Part shown: piece by piece, positions 60,301 to 64,000 of the stretch | Layout: each line of letters begins with the position of its first letter | How positions within the stretch are numbered: position 1 is the first letter of the stretch | DNA from: Pomphorhynchus laevis | Lineage: Eukaryota > Acanthocephala > Palaeacanthocephala > Echinorhynchida > Pomphorhynchidae | NCBI GenBank assembly: GCA_012934845.2 | Contig: WNNJ02002553.1 | Coordinates: 1 to 64,000 of the forward strand | Direction: 5' to 3' | DNA length: 64,000 nucleotides | Notes under the pieces: model-generated | The model's input: only the letters and a program-made list of their open reading frames with translations | Told to the model about the DNA's origin: nothing | The model's database searches: none | Made by a program: the position numbers and the translations under genes

Positions 60301-63300
60301 AATTTCAGTTGTAACAATGACTGCACATGTGCATCAATTTAAAATTAGGAAACAAACTATAGATGACTAGTTTGATAATAGCAATTAATGGGAAAAATAG
60401 GTAGGTTTTCAAATTGAAGGAAGCACCTTTCCCTAGAAAATATTGCATTCTAAAATTATAACTTAAATTATAAGTTTAATTCTATTTTAATATTATTCGT
60501 AATATTATACCAAAATATTATTTGTACCGTAAAATAAAACATAATATTGTACCGTAATATTATAATATAATATTGTAACATAATATTATGGGTAATATTG
60601 TCATAATATTGTAACTATCTAACGTTGTTGTATTACCATAAGTAATATCTGTTGTGATAACACAAAATGATTCAAAGAAATAAAATTTATAGGTTTACAT
60701 ACGATCTAAGCTGTACTCTACAACAAAATTTAACCAAACGCTTTTGCCAACCAACTTGGAAATTCATCTGGAACACATACTTAATTAGAAGCTTTGAAAA
60801 CGTTTCTTCTATTTGGTGCGCATACGTCATCCATGGATACGTAAATTTACAAGGTTTGCGTTTTAATTAAAAAATTTATTTTATATTTAAATATATATTT
60901 TAATATATTTAAAATGTATTTAATATAATTATTTAGATAAATTACTTAAATGTATGTTAATATAAACAAATATACTTTATTTTTAATGTAATATATTATT
61001 TAGATTTATTAAAATCATAAATTTAATTTATTAAGTGCATAAAAAGTATATTTTTTCTCACCGCAGTAATGAAAATATAGTTTTATAAACTACTTCAAAT
61101 ATATGTTTACTAATTAATTTCAGATGAAGGCTTTCTGTATTACTTTCTTACTTATCAAATTTAAAATTATTTATAATTAAATTCTTATTTATTATTAATA
61201 ATAAATAATTGTCTAATATACAAAATAATTTGTAAATTTTATATTATATAGTATTATATAATATATAATATAATAATATATAAAGTATTATATAATTAAA
61301 TAGTATTAATTCTCAATACTTCAATTTATATTGGAGCAATGAAGTAGGCGATAAATATATCGCTTATTTATATTTAGCTAGCTTTTTGAAATAATATTTT
61401 TTGATAATTTGTGTAGAGCTAGTATAAGAATTTCGTTAGTTCTAAATATTTATTAAAGAATGGATTAAAATCATATTCTTTTAATTCTATAATGACGAAG
61501 ACGCCCTTGCGCTATATGAAAGAGAACTCTGGTATGTTGCCCAGGATCGCGATGTCTGGAGTAGTTTGGTTTGTACACTGCCTCCACGACCCGACACCCG
61601 GACCAGTGGTCGACAGAAAAACTCTGGTGGAATATTATTAGTTTTTTCTTGTCAAGAAATTGTTGTGACCAAAACAACAATTGATGACCAAAAATTTTGC
61701 TTGGTCATTAAAGCTGAAAGATTATGAAAGATAATAAAAAGATAGATCAATAAAAGATATATTTCGGCATTGATTAAAAATTTATCGTCCTAAGATGATA
61801 ATCTCTGAAAATATATTCTCAATGTTGACAACAATTTCTATATAATTACTATATTATACATATTATAATATTATATTATAGTATTATAATATATATATTT
61901 TAATACTATATATAATATTATAATATATATTATATATTATAATATTACTATATTGTATATTTTACGATTTTCTGTTGGATTTTATATTCATTAATTTTAA
62001 ATTATATATTTATAATATATACCATTGTATATTATCTATTTATATTTATTTGTTGATTTATATTTATTTTATATTTATACTTTATAAAACAGAACAGTAT
62101 TTTTGTTTCAATTGATCTTCCTCCAACATTCAAAAATTTTAATAATATTTTATTGATTTATATTTTTCGATTTTTCGCTTGATTTTATATTCATTAATTT
62201 TATATTAAAATTAATTAATTAATTTTAATTATTTAATATTAATTAATTTTAATTAATATTTAATTAATTATTCATTAATTTTATAATTTTACATAAATAT
62301 ATTGACATATTGACATATTATAATGTGTGGTAATAATGAGATATGTGATATGTGATATTATTAATATGTAGTAATAATATGTATAAATATTTATACACGA
62401 GCTAAACGTTGACGTGAACGCTCATTAAGTGATATTAAGTGATCGCTTTGATGGTTTATAATTTAGACTTTCAATAGATTTAGTCCTAATTTTCTCTGTG
62501 TGAATATCTTTTATGTTTTGTAGCAATTGCTTTCAGCAGCCAGGTCTTATTCATTACAATTATATGTCGAAGATCCCGAAAAATGGCTGGAACTCGTTTT
62601 CTTAAACGTGGTAGTGATTGCAAGGTAAATACCTCATTTTGTAAAATTTGTAAAATTGCATATTTTCAAGGGTAACGTGGCTAATGAAGTTGAAACTGAA
62701 CAGATCATAAGTGATGGATCATGTTTTTTGCTCCACAGTAATACTTTTAGTTTTGTCATGTTACGTGGATCTGTACCTGCTTATTGGTCTCAGGACCCGC
62801 GATCAGCACCGACTCCTCCAATTGTTTGTTAGTAAACATTTTGTGATTGCATCTTCATTGTAAACTTAACTGCTTCTAAATTGCTTTGTAGGAGTAGATT
62901 GCTTTGTTGAAGAACAATACATTACATTTTAAAATACAAGATTATTAAGTAAATCCAAACAATTTATAAAATAAAATTTTAATGTATAAATTTTGCTTGG
63001 TCATTAAAGCTGAAAGATTATGAAAGATAATAAAAAGATAGATCAATAAAAGATATATTTCGGCATTGATTAAAAATTTATCGTCCTAAGATGATAATCT
63101 CTGAAAATATATTCTCAATGTTGACAACAATTTCTTACTTCATTAAACTTATATTGTTGTGCAAGTGCGCTAGTTGTCGAAAAAAAAAACAAGTTTTTCT
63201 AAATACCGAATGGCTCACTACTGAATGTTAATAAACCGTGGGCAATGGAAAAATAAATACATCACTAGCCATTCAATTTCAATCATATACTAATATTTTG

Positions 63301-63434
63301 CATTTTGCTTCCAAATTGATGAATAATATCGTTTAGTTGATCGATCAAATCCATATCACATCCCGGCTTGTCAACATTACAAACAACTCTACAATCGGTA
63401 CGGATTTCCTATTGTGATATTAGACCTAGTAAAG
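42249..63434 (+). CDS. FIG4: FIG4 polyphosphoinositide 5-phosphatase (SAC domain), partial, 7 exons
   Basis: FIG4 removes the 5-phosphate of PI(3,5)P2 on endosomal membranes and scaffolds the VAC14-PIKfyve complex. Exons: 42,249-42,347; 42,393-42,504; 51,619-51,829; 60,693-60,853; 62,524-62,624; 62,671-62,827; 63,337-63,434. Joined, they give 313 codons with no stop, and all exon phases agree. The protein follows animal FIG4 co-linearly from about residue 25: IDR..., AFAILGTIRV, QYYIVV, YDLSCTLQQNLT, VIHGY, ICRRSRKMAGTRFLKRG, NVANEVETEQI, LRGSVPAYWSQD and NRYGFPIVILDLVK. The acidic loop after NLT is shorter than in vertebrates. The start codon is unresolved and the CX5R catalytic motif lies beyond the window. 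Two introns of about 9 kb are filled with retroelements. Whether the gene is intact further right is unknown. Confidence 0.85.
42393..42504 (+). CDS. FIG4: FIG4 exon B
   Basis: VDLTEEDYKARIDQLFVFSQ, then KSGYIRTVEAFAILG. Removal of the 45-bp intron 42,348-42,392 (GTATTA...TAAG) brings the spacing between SIDR and this helix to that of animal FIG4. The intron length is a multiple of three with no stop, so the unspliced frame also stays open. Ends in phase 1 at donor GTACAT. Confidence 0.8.
42505..43245. other. FIG4 intron 2, left A+T-rich part
   Basis: Low-complexity A/T sequence with no gene or repeat that I recognise, between exon B and the exon-like segment at 43,246. Confidence 0.6.
43246..43383 (-). 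pseudogene. Exon-like segment, antisense in FIG4 intron, unknown product
   Basis: On the minus strand a splice-acceptor-like TTTTCAG is followed by 45 codons of non-A/T-biased coding-like sequence: FVYGKPSTVKDIKSSLLDIS, then KLTALYNRSEKSTQELTTQC, ending SWER and a TAG stop. It looks like a last exon. I do not recognise the protein, and no partner exon is evident nearby. Confidence 0.3.
44382..45089 (+). CDS. First ORF of the RT plus nuclease element (Cys-rich N-terminal protein)
   Basis: 235 codons. A cysteine/histidine-rich module lies at residues ~36-67 (CRICQWDIALTINGCCRFHK and FRCSRCAGSGEGFGCFDH), a likely zinc-binding nucleic acid module. It is followed by a helical region AARVLAAAYV-like (residues ~120-150) with SSWIKLLLFAKSCFSGP, and a C-terminal HGNYGKALQRLVS. 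The helical block and KALQxLVS motif precede RT in related elements, so this may be the N-terminal part of one long protein rather than a separate one. The start is chosen at the first ATG; a later ATG at 44,424 (MLPNTMADDG) is equally possible. Confidence 0.7.
   Translation: MPTLRRLAITNLLIMLPNTMADDGQDQNNIIRGKRPCRICQWDIALTINGCCRFHKFRCSRCAGSGEGFGCFDHASKVQPNKATTEVITPILAIPSARVDASNRLSCLQSCWRRESTTVIRIPYKARVLAAAYVCHNIKHALQIGDVSSWIKLLLFAKSCFSGPMPTTCKGRYKLEKHICESIRAYSTTTLTDVLSMIQTPHKYAKRQLNGNSEIACINLTKHGNYGKALQRLVS
45323..46315 (+). CDS. Reverse transcriptase of the RT plus nuclease element
   Basis: 330 codons, the longest frame in the window. RT blocks in order: IALPKKDGVIRPIAVSETLR (residues ~45-64), LGVATPNAEERIVHNV (~88), TTAKIDLSNAFNSLSRAHLR (~112; first catalytic D), NSCEGVQRGDPFLFALAIKK (~163), LNMWYMDDDIVGGTPS (~195; YMDD active site intact), LQLNWRKTEVIGTPE (~225) and a thumb ending KHCASSSRINHLLR. 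The GDPLG block appears shortened to GDPF. Sequence upstream in another frame (SFPSASGPVYLGLSPEHLR) is the missing start of the domain, so the N-terminus is frame-shifted off. Confidence 0.85.
   Translation: MLRANSGGSLAENLTHLVNHLLAGLAPSEVAFYIAGTNLIALPKKDGVIRPIAVSETLRRLCSKCICLQLRKLFDGLLQPTQLGVATPNAEERIVHNVDESTNFTPTTTAKIDLSNAFNSLSRAHLRAAVRENVPELLPWFDFSYKCKAPLRFGPQDPLNSCEGVQRGDPFLFALAIKKTIEQVYHIPGINLNMWYMDDDIVGGTPSAIASALGWLDTSFKAIELQLNWRKTEVIGTPEAISSCLALLSEVVSENTSRNMHLLGIPIGDESFIATHLTNEILPPLIQTIDAVAKLPDPQVGYLLLKHCASSSRINHLLRSVDPRITKTFC
46467..46766 (+). pseudogene. Linker between RT and nuclease
   Basis: 99 codons: YSLDPTLFPGYSEALATLRT, then EMDRARLHAVSCPKAGAWLN and VVPNAASGTELTP. The block RARLHAVSxPxAGAWLNVVP is characteristic of one branch of RT plus nuclease elements. 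The cysteine-rich piece that should follow is disrupted between 46,766 and 46,900. Confidence 0.78.
46913..47887 (+). CDS. Nuclease domain running in frame into a LIM domain (324 codons)
   Basis: Residues 1-~155 are the element's C-terminal nuclease: VVFAAAQSVRMDVALEVRG, then RERPADILFYGYPPHAIDFA (P-A-D ... D-F-A-V, PD-(D/E)XK-like), VESFGGWNEEGNRVIKRVAN and LYQRISIAIIRGNAKAML. The conserved RHNAIRD lies just upstream of the first ATG. Residues ~160-275 match nothing I know. Residues 276-324 are a LIM domain of CSRP/muscle LIM type: MGPKFGGAIEKCSRCGTTVY, then WHEKCFRCKTCNTSLTLGT. Finger 1 is complete (C-x2-C-x17-H-x2-C); finger 2 is cut by a TAA after its first two cysteines. The frame may be chance fusion of an element end to an inserted host copy. 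Confidence 0.7.
   Translation: MVFAAAQSVRMDVALEVRGIIPDLRERPADILFYGYPPHAIDFAVSHSQQTAYRRSAANAQLAAATSYAANVKDRKYKSRVEAAGYIFSAAVVESFGGWNEEGNRVIKRVANNMSRTSGVRYVVTITHLYQRISIAIIRGNAKAMLASLYHIPILTFDGGHQETCEPGKRLFEPDSCASNRTLDVIGLPVCKDNNKNHATMNESDEIIPVSCRTEILHQIPDTLPMIQASPILNIQIMLQQPIQTIMTIEQPRTTAAKIDIDNVKSFSEHERETMGPKFGGAIEKCSRCGTTVYTAKRIGACSSQWHEKCFRCKTCNTSLTLGT
47738..48003 (+). pseudogene. Intronless CSRP/MLP-type LIM domain copy
   Basis: After the TAA at 47,885 the same frame continues KDQDGEIYCKGCFADKLLPH, which supplies the rest of LIM finger 2 (17 positions between CKTC and CKGC, as in the family). It ends at a stop after NRKQA. The start matches the family opening (PKFGGxxKCxRCGxxVYxAE). The expected GPKGxGF linker is not found. 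With no introns and a stop in the middle, a processed pseudogene picked up by retroelement machinery is likely. No clear poly(A) tract is seen; an AATAAA lies at about 48,038. Confidence 0.75.
48004..48334. other. A+T-rich spacer with a doubled GGTTACCCTC block
   Basis: Between the LIM copy and the antisense RT element. Two imperfect copies of GGTTACCCTCxAATxGG lie at about 48,132 and 48,185. No gene is seen. Confidence 0.6.
48335..48718 (-). pseudogene. C-terminal nuclease-like domain of the second lineage
   Basis: 127 codons: VCKGVHVEPVLSPVGNYVIT, then HNARLDISCLGLFGSTVERS and LIDVSIFNIYAQSYSYKTPV. Then comes YEYHEEKKRSKYLERVSNVE with CGFIPLIFSILGGTGRVASH. The pattern EPxL ... ARLDIS ... 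ERxxxDVxxFN ... YxxHExxKRxxYxxRVxxVExxxFxPLxFSxxGGxG is conserved in these elements and resembles a PD-(D/E)XK fold (D, E and K positions present). Upstream, a broken stretch holds IRHDIIRDT, comparable to RHNAIRD at 46,890. Confidence 0.78.
49091..49885 (-). CDS. Reverse transcriptase palm and thumb of the second lineage (HADD active site)
   Basis: 264 open codons. Blocks: DVLFSEEGFTQGDPLSMIAF (residues ~28-47), FQRWHADDVTFVGTVYKAVE (~65-84; HADD), LGPKYGFHVNYGKCNILLKP (~92-111), ITEEGIGLLGSFIGIDSFV (~128-146) and a thumb ending IPIKHGGLGLLNIKEQAVYE. The two catalytic aspartates of block C are kept; the usual tyrosine or phenylalanine is histidine. The first catalytic aspartate (block A) lies further upstream near 49,940 (TLDASNAFNRIN read across from 49,960). 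The frame ends naturally at 49,091. Confidence 0.85.
   Translation of the reverse strand: MINICPALSTALNNTYCEDPELYVEDDVLFSEEGFTQGDPLSMIAFAAASISLIKNTNSRLPNAFQRWHADDVTFVGTVYKAVEFLKIVRKLGPKYGFHVNYGKCNILLKPGVILEQSNYFTDIRTDITEEGIGLLGSFIGIDSFVYRNVSKKISKWMTILERLAQIAISDPQVDYCALVFSLQHIWTHLIRTCKCKGELFNDMEDILSTKVLTSITGLREISDLRHFIFQIPIKHGGLGLLNIKEQAVYEYERSNRMTHPLDE
50597..51210 (-). pseudogene. N-terminal domain of the second RT lineage
   Basis: Near 51,200-51,130 the minus strand reads LCCTRNGAAARCVGCKCGKS, a cysteine-rich knuckle. The frame 51,127-50,597 (176 codons) has FRVPRCNESRIFINELSKLF, then ILQRIPTRKISVARITLNRR and LKLWTSGRLDELMSEVRSIH. The last block (R-R-L-x-L-W-x-x-G-x-L-x-x-L-x-x-E) precedes RT in related elements. 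Confidence 0.72.
51216..51618. other. FIG4 intron 2, right end
   Basis: A+T-rich. TTGTGTGTTTAAGCT occurs twice (51,248 and 51,356) and may belong to the leader of the antisense RT element. The stretch 51,470-51,600 is nearly pure A/T and runs into the exon C acceptor. Confidence 0.55.
51619..51829 (+). CDS. FIG4: FIG4 exon C
   Basis: TIRVTDQYYIVVAKDGVQCA, then IGLHNVYKLDDMCILPVC and VNEQRYLKMIQCFISSHELY. The acceptor is GGATTTAG; the split glycine codon with exon B gives AFAILG-TIRV, as in animal FIG4 (AFGVVGFVRF). Ends with two bases of a serine codon at a consensus donor, GTAAGT (51,830). Confidence 0.88.
51930..52070 (+). repeat. Penelope-like 3' tail copy 1
   Basis: Contains AACCTGATAACATA..., ACCTCTATTCTTTATTC and TATTTATAAGTCAATTCATA, the block shared with the tails at 10,690, 12,470, 53,100, 53,925, 54,180 and 54,340. 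Confidence 0.75.
52072..52360 (+). repeat. Dispersed repeat copy in FIG4 intron 3
   Basis: Same family as 20,188 and 20,456 (GACGATATTCGTACATTAGT opening). One frame in the second half reads GMFRAILQRLAGFHIDHPSI, then AACRNVSAQCLRPEDPLVY. It looks protein-like but belongs to no family I recognise. Confidence 0.7.
52361..52929. other. A+T-rich spacer
   Basis: Mostly A/T low complexity with no recognised gene. TGATACGACATTATTTTTCT near 52,849 recurs at 54,483, so part is repeat-derived. Confidence 0.6.
52930..53220 (+). mobile_element. Penelope-like C-terminus and 3' tail
   Basis: INQ/HNNIKNKFKLLSG-like coding end at 52,965-53,035 (AACACAATAATATAAAGAAT, shared with 58,915), followed by the family 3' UTR. 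It aligns to 10,690-11,000 read on the other strand. Confidence 0.8.
53221..53860 (+). repeat. Tail-associated ~105-bp repeat with TAGACTCAGTTAGCTGA
   Basis: Units near 53,245-53,350 and 53,351-53,460 share AAATTTTGATTTAGCATTAT and end with ACGTxGACTCAGTTAGCTGA. A third occurrence of the end block is at 53,820-53,847. Between them, 53,470-53,720 shows no gene. Confidence 0.75.
53925..54480 (+). repeat. Three further Penelope-like 3' tails in a row
   Basis: Tail blocks near 53,925-54,010, 54,180-54,300 and 54,340-54,480. Each has a form of ATGACCTCTAATxCTTATTC and then TTATTTATAAGTCAATT. None carries coding sequence in front of it. Confidence 0.75.
54690..55395 (+). mobile_element. LINE family 3, 3' end
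   Basis: Contains the open frame 54,707-55,303 and a short 3' UTR ending in TAATAATAAAATAAA, as in CR1/L2-type elements. The 5' part is absent. It is inserted in FIG4 intron 3 in sense orientation. Confidence 0.85.
54707..55303 (+). pseudogene. LINE family 3 RT C-terminal domain (198 codons)
   Basis: YKGLGVVVSDSLGTRKNTEQ opens with the GVxxSDxL block that follows the RT palm. Then come LLFTTLCSSVLNYCSPASYP (the L-Y-x-x-L-V-x-x-x-L-x-Y-C pattern), QVLRRSSKRVAGLHNLTYKE, LSSLQALNDLVVVWRAMSNP, LFRMRNDSRLRGHP and VRVIPAWNSLPAEVVKQTS. This is the complete C-terminal part of a CR1/Jockey-type ORF2 up to its natural stop. The frame is intact, so this insertion is younger than the other LINE copies, but it lacks endonuclease and palm. 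Confidence 0.88.
55400..56174 (+). mobile_element. Penelope-like element (EN-lacking family), left part, split by insertion
   Basis: The frame from 55,472 reads NKTIPILYFNPKLHKNPIKP, RFICSAFKCTLKPLSVYMNK, NINTYDFSTLYTNLDLVDIK (RT block A with the first catalytic D) and INCLQMGSNSSSIITNFFLS (block B). At about 56,174 it passes into the inverted repeat of another element. The missing catalytic YVDD block resumes at 57,900. RT of this type without a GIY-YIG domain resembles endonuclease-lacking Penelope-like elements. This is the longest stretch of the family in the window. Confidence 0.85.
56175..57890 (-). mobile_element. Penelope-like element with GIY-YIG, nested, flanked by inverted repeats
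   Basis: The minus-strand body has an RT block B at 57,388-57,119 (FSFDDIIYNQLFVVAIGSAI, then GPALADLYMQKLEEEAI) and a C-terminal nuclease region at about 56,600-56,390 with ALADHAHQTGHDIDFDN, the conserved H-x-x-x-x-x-H block of PLE GIY-YIG domains. The region 57,460-57,890 repeats 56,175-56,580 in inverse orientation (SALADHAHQTGHDIDFDNV on the plus strand). The element thus has ~400-bp inverted ends with GIY-YIG sequence in both. The catalytic YVDD block is not readable. It is inserted into the other Penelope-like element between its blocks B and C. Confidence 0.82.
57891..58985 (+). mobile_element. Penelope-like element (EN-lacking family), right part with partial tandem repeats
   Basis: Resumes RT at 57,900: MFRYVDDIYVFYSNIFYSIS (YVDD intact). 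The stretch from YVDD to FLHEHSCIPYN is then repeated in degraded form near 58,030, 58,200, 58,370 and 58,565. The last copy (58,638-58,979) reads MNIKLTLTKTTINLYGNDDI, then RNIFLHEHSCIPYNIKYNTL and INQHNNIKNKFKLLSGKFLW, ending at a natural stop. The C-terminal block equals that at 11,800-11,609. Confidence 0.85.
58986..60692. repeat. A+T-rich end of FIG4 intron 3 with a 170-bp direct repeat
   Basis: Two direct copies at about 59,893-60,060 and 60,253-60,420 share GTGCAAAATAAAAATAGTCA and GATGACTAGTTTGATAATAG. Between them at 60,186-60,222 a nested hairpin can be drawn (GTATTGG/CCAATAC outside ATCAG/CTGAT). The other parts are ATAATATT-type low complexity. No gene is seen. Confidence 0.6.
60693..60853 (+). 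CDS. FIG4: FIG4 exon D
   Basis: FTYDLSCTLQQNLTKRFCQP, then WKFIWNTYLIRSFENVSSIW and AYVIHGYVNLQ. It matches the SYDLSHSLQYNLT and VWN...IIHG blocks of FIG4. The acceptor is TTTATAG; one base completes the split serine from exon C. Donor GTTTGC (60,854) is non-canonical beyond GT. Ends in phase 1. Confidence 0.88.
61490..61640 (+). mobile_element. Possible LINE C-terminal fragment in FIG4 intron 4
   Basis: One frame reads DEDALALYERELWYVAQDRD, then VWSSLVCTLPPRP. The A-Q-D-R-x-x-W block is usual near the end of RTE-type LINE proteins. It is short and isolated and could be chance. Confidence 0.3.
61692..61839. repeat. 148-bp repeat, copy 1 (FIG4 intron 4)
   Basis: Identical by reading, without gaps, to 62,988-63,135. 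It begins AAATTTTGCTTGG and ends ACAATTTCT. I see no coding sense in it. The region from here to 62,523 is A/T low complexity with nothing else recognised. Confidence 0.92.
62524..62624 (+). CDS. FIG4: FIG4 exon E
   Basis: IAFSSQVLFITIICRRSRKM, then AGTRFLKRGSDCK. AGTRFLKRG is a hallmark of FIG4 among SAC proteins. The acceptor TTTTGTAG fits the phase; the distance from VIHGY to RRS equals that in human FIG4 as I recall it. Donor GTAAAT at 62,625. Confidence 0.9.
62671..62827 (+). CDS. FIG4: FIG4 exon F
   Basis: GNVANEVETEQIISDGSCFL, then FSFVMLRGSVPAYWSQDPRS and TPPIV. It follows a 46-bp intron (GTAAAT...TTTTCAAG). NVANEVETEQ and RGSVPxYWSQD are strongly conserved in FIG4. Donor GTTAGT at 62,828 gives phase 1, which exon G requires. 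Confidence 0.92.
62988..63135. repeat. 148-bp repeat, copy 2 (FIG4 intron 6)
   Basis: Second copy, 1,296 bp to the right of the first, in the same orientation. The pair brackets FIG4 exons E and F. Confidence 0.92.
63337..63434 (+). CDS. FIG4: FIG4 exon G (last in window)
   Basis: Opens with a split phenylalanine codon, then DRSNPYHIPACQHYKQLYNR and YGFPIVILDLVK. It aligns without gaps to human LDQADPFAHVAALHFDQ and RFGSPIIILNLVK. Acceptor GTTTAG, donor GTATAA (63,435). The next exon is not recognised before the window ends. Confidence 0.88.
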
Positions 63435-64000
63435 GTATAATTTATTGTTTCGAAGATTTTGTTGAGTGATTAATTTTATAATATTACACGTTTGAGCGAT
63501 ATTTTTTAAATATTAATTATTTAATAATTTATAGAATTAATAATTGATAAAAATAAATGGATTAGAATATAGTTCATTGATTAAATGAACTATATACATA
63601 ATTAATTTAATTAAAAAATTGAATTAATTTTATTTAATTAAAGAAATATTTTTAAATAATAACTTTGTTGTAACTACTTAGTTGAATAAATTGCAATACC
63701 ATTTTCGTCACAAGTAATGTTTTTATATTTTAATCTACGTCACACGTAATGTTTTTTATACAATAGAATATTCCATAATTCGATTTTTGATGACATAGTT
63801 TGTATAACTTTAAGGACATGTTTTAACATTCAGATGTAGTTTGTGATGTAAGTATGTGAATAAAGCTATAAATCAATTGATAATCCACAGATAAAATGTA
63901 ATATTTGAAGGTCATATCCAGATAATTTCTTAAATTAATTTGTATTTGTTATCTAGTTAAACAATACATCAAACGATTTATTATTTTTTAGTTTTAGTCC
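63435..64000. other. FIG4 intron 7, start
   Basis: From donor GTATAA to the window edge: A+T-rich. I could not find the next FIG4 exon (expected to start with a charged EREKR-like stretch). Confidence 0.5.

Noticed and set aside
59150-62400. A/T palindromes as origins or regulatory sites
   Set aside because: ATAATATTAT-type palindromes are expected by chance in sequence this rich in A and T.

Overview
The window is A+T-rich animal DNA: a repeat-dense stretch of an invertebrate genome. Very short 45-46 bp introns, an animal-type tRNA-Leu, several non-LTR retroelement lineages and Penelope-like elements fit a small or fast-evolving invertebrate. I cannot name the phylum.

Left end (1-10,225): about 13 tandem copies of a ~377 bp unit, each carrying the 3' half of a tRNA-Leu gene with its B box. 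This array ends at about 4,951. A LINE (family 1, minus strand) follows to 8,677, then an RT fragment holding a 189 bp internal tandem repeat. At 9,705-9,784 lies an intact tRNA-Leu(AAG) gene whose downstream flank matches the array unit and is probably close to its founder.

10,226-29,640: a Penelope-like element, a degenerate RT plus nuclease element (minus strand, to about 15,560), then two direct copies of a ~4.2 kb block (16,091-20,272 and 22,174-26,381). Each block holds an inverted arrangement of LINE family 2 and a nuclease fragment of the RT plus nuclease superfamily. A fossil Ty3/gypsy element (about 26,400-29,640, minus) follows.

29,700-41,400: further LINE family 2 copies, a second family 1 LINE with an internally repeated ORF1 domain, a weak LTR-type remnant, a Penelope-like fragment and a truncated copy of an RT plus nuclease element.

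42,249-63,434 and beyond: the main result. Seven exons whose phases all agree (313 codons) encode the N-terminal part of FIG4, a SAC-domain phosphoinositide phosphatase. The gene is on the plus strand, and two of its introns are about 9 kb long because they are packed with retroelements. One holds the best preserved RT plus nuclease element, whose last reading frame runs into a LIM domain, and a second RT lineage in antisense. The other holds a cluster of Penelope-like 3' tails, a LINE end and one Penelope-like element nested in another. The catalytic CX5R part of FIG4 would lie to the right of the window.

Recurring theme: perfect or near-perfect short foldback hairpins sit at four element ends or chimeric junctions (12,981; 26,362; 31,392; 41,340). 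All similarities were judged by eye and from memory of the families; no alignment or search was run.
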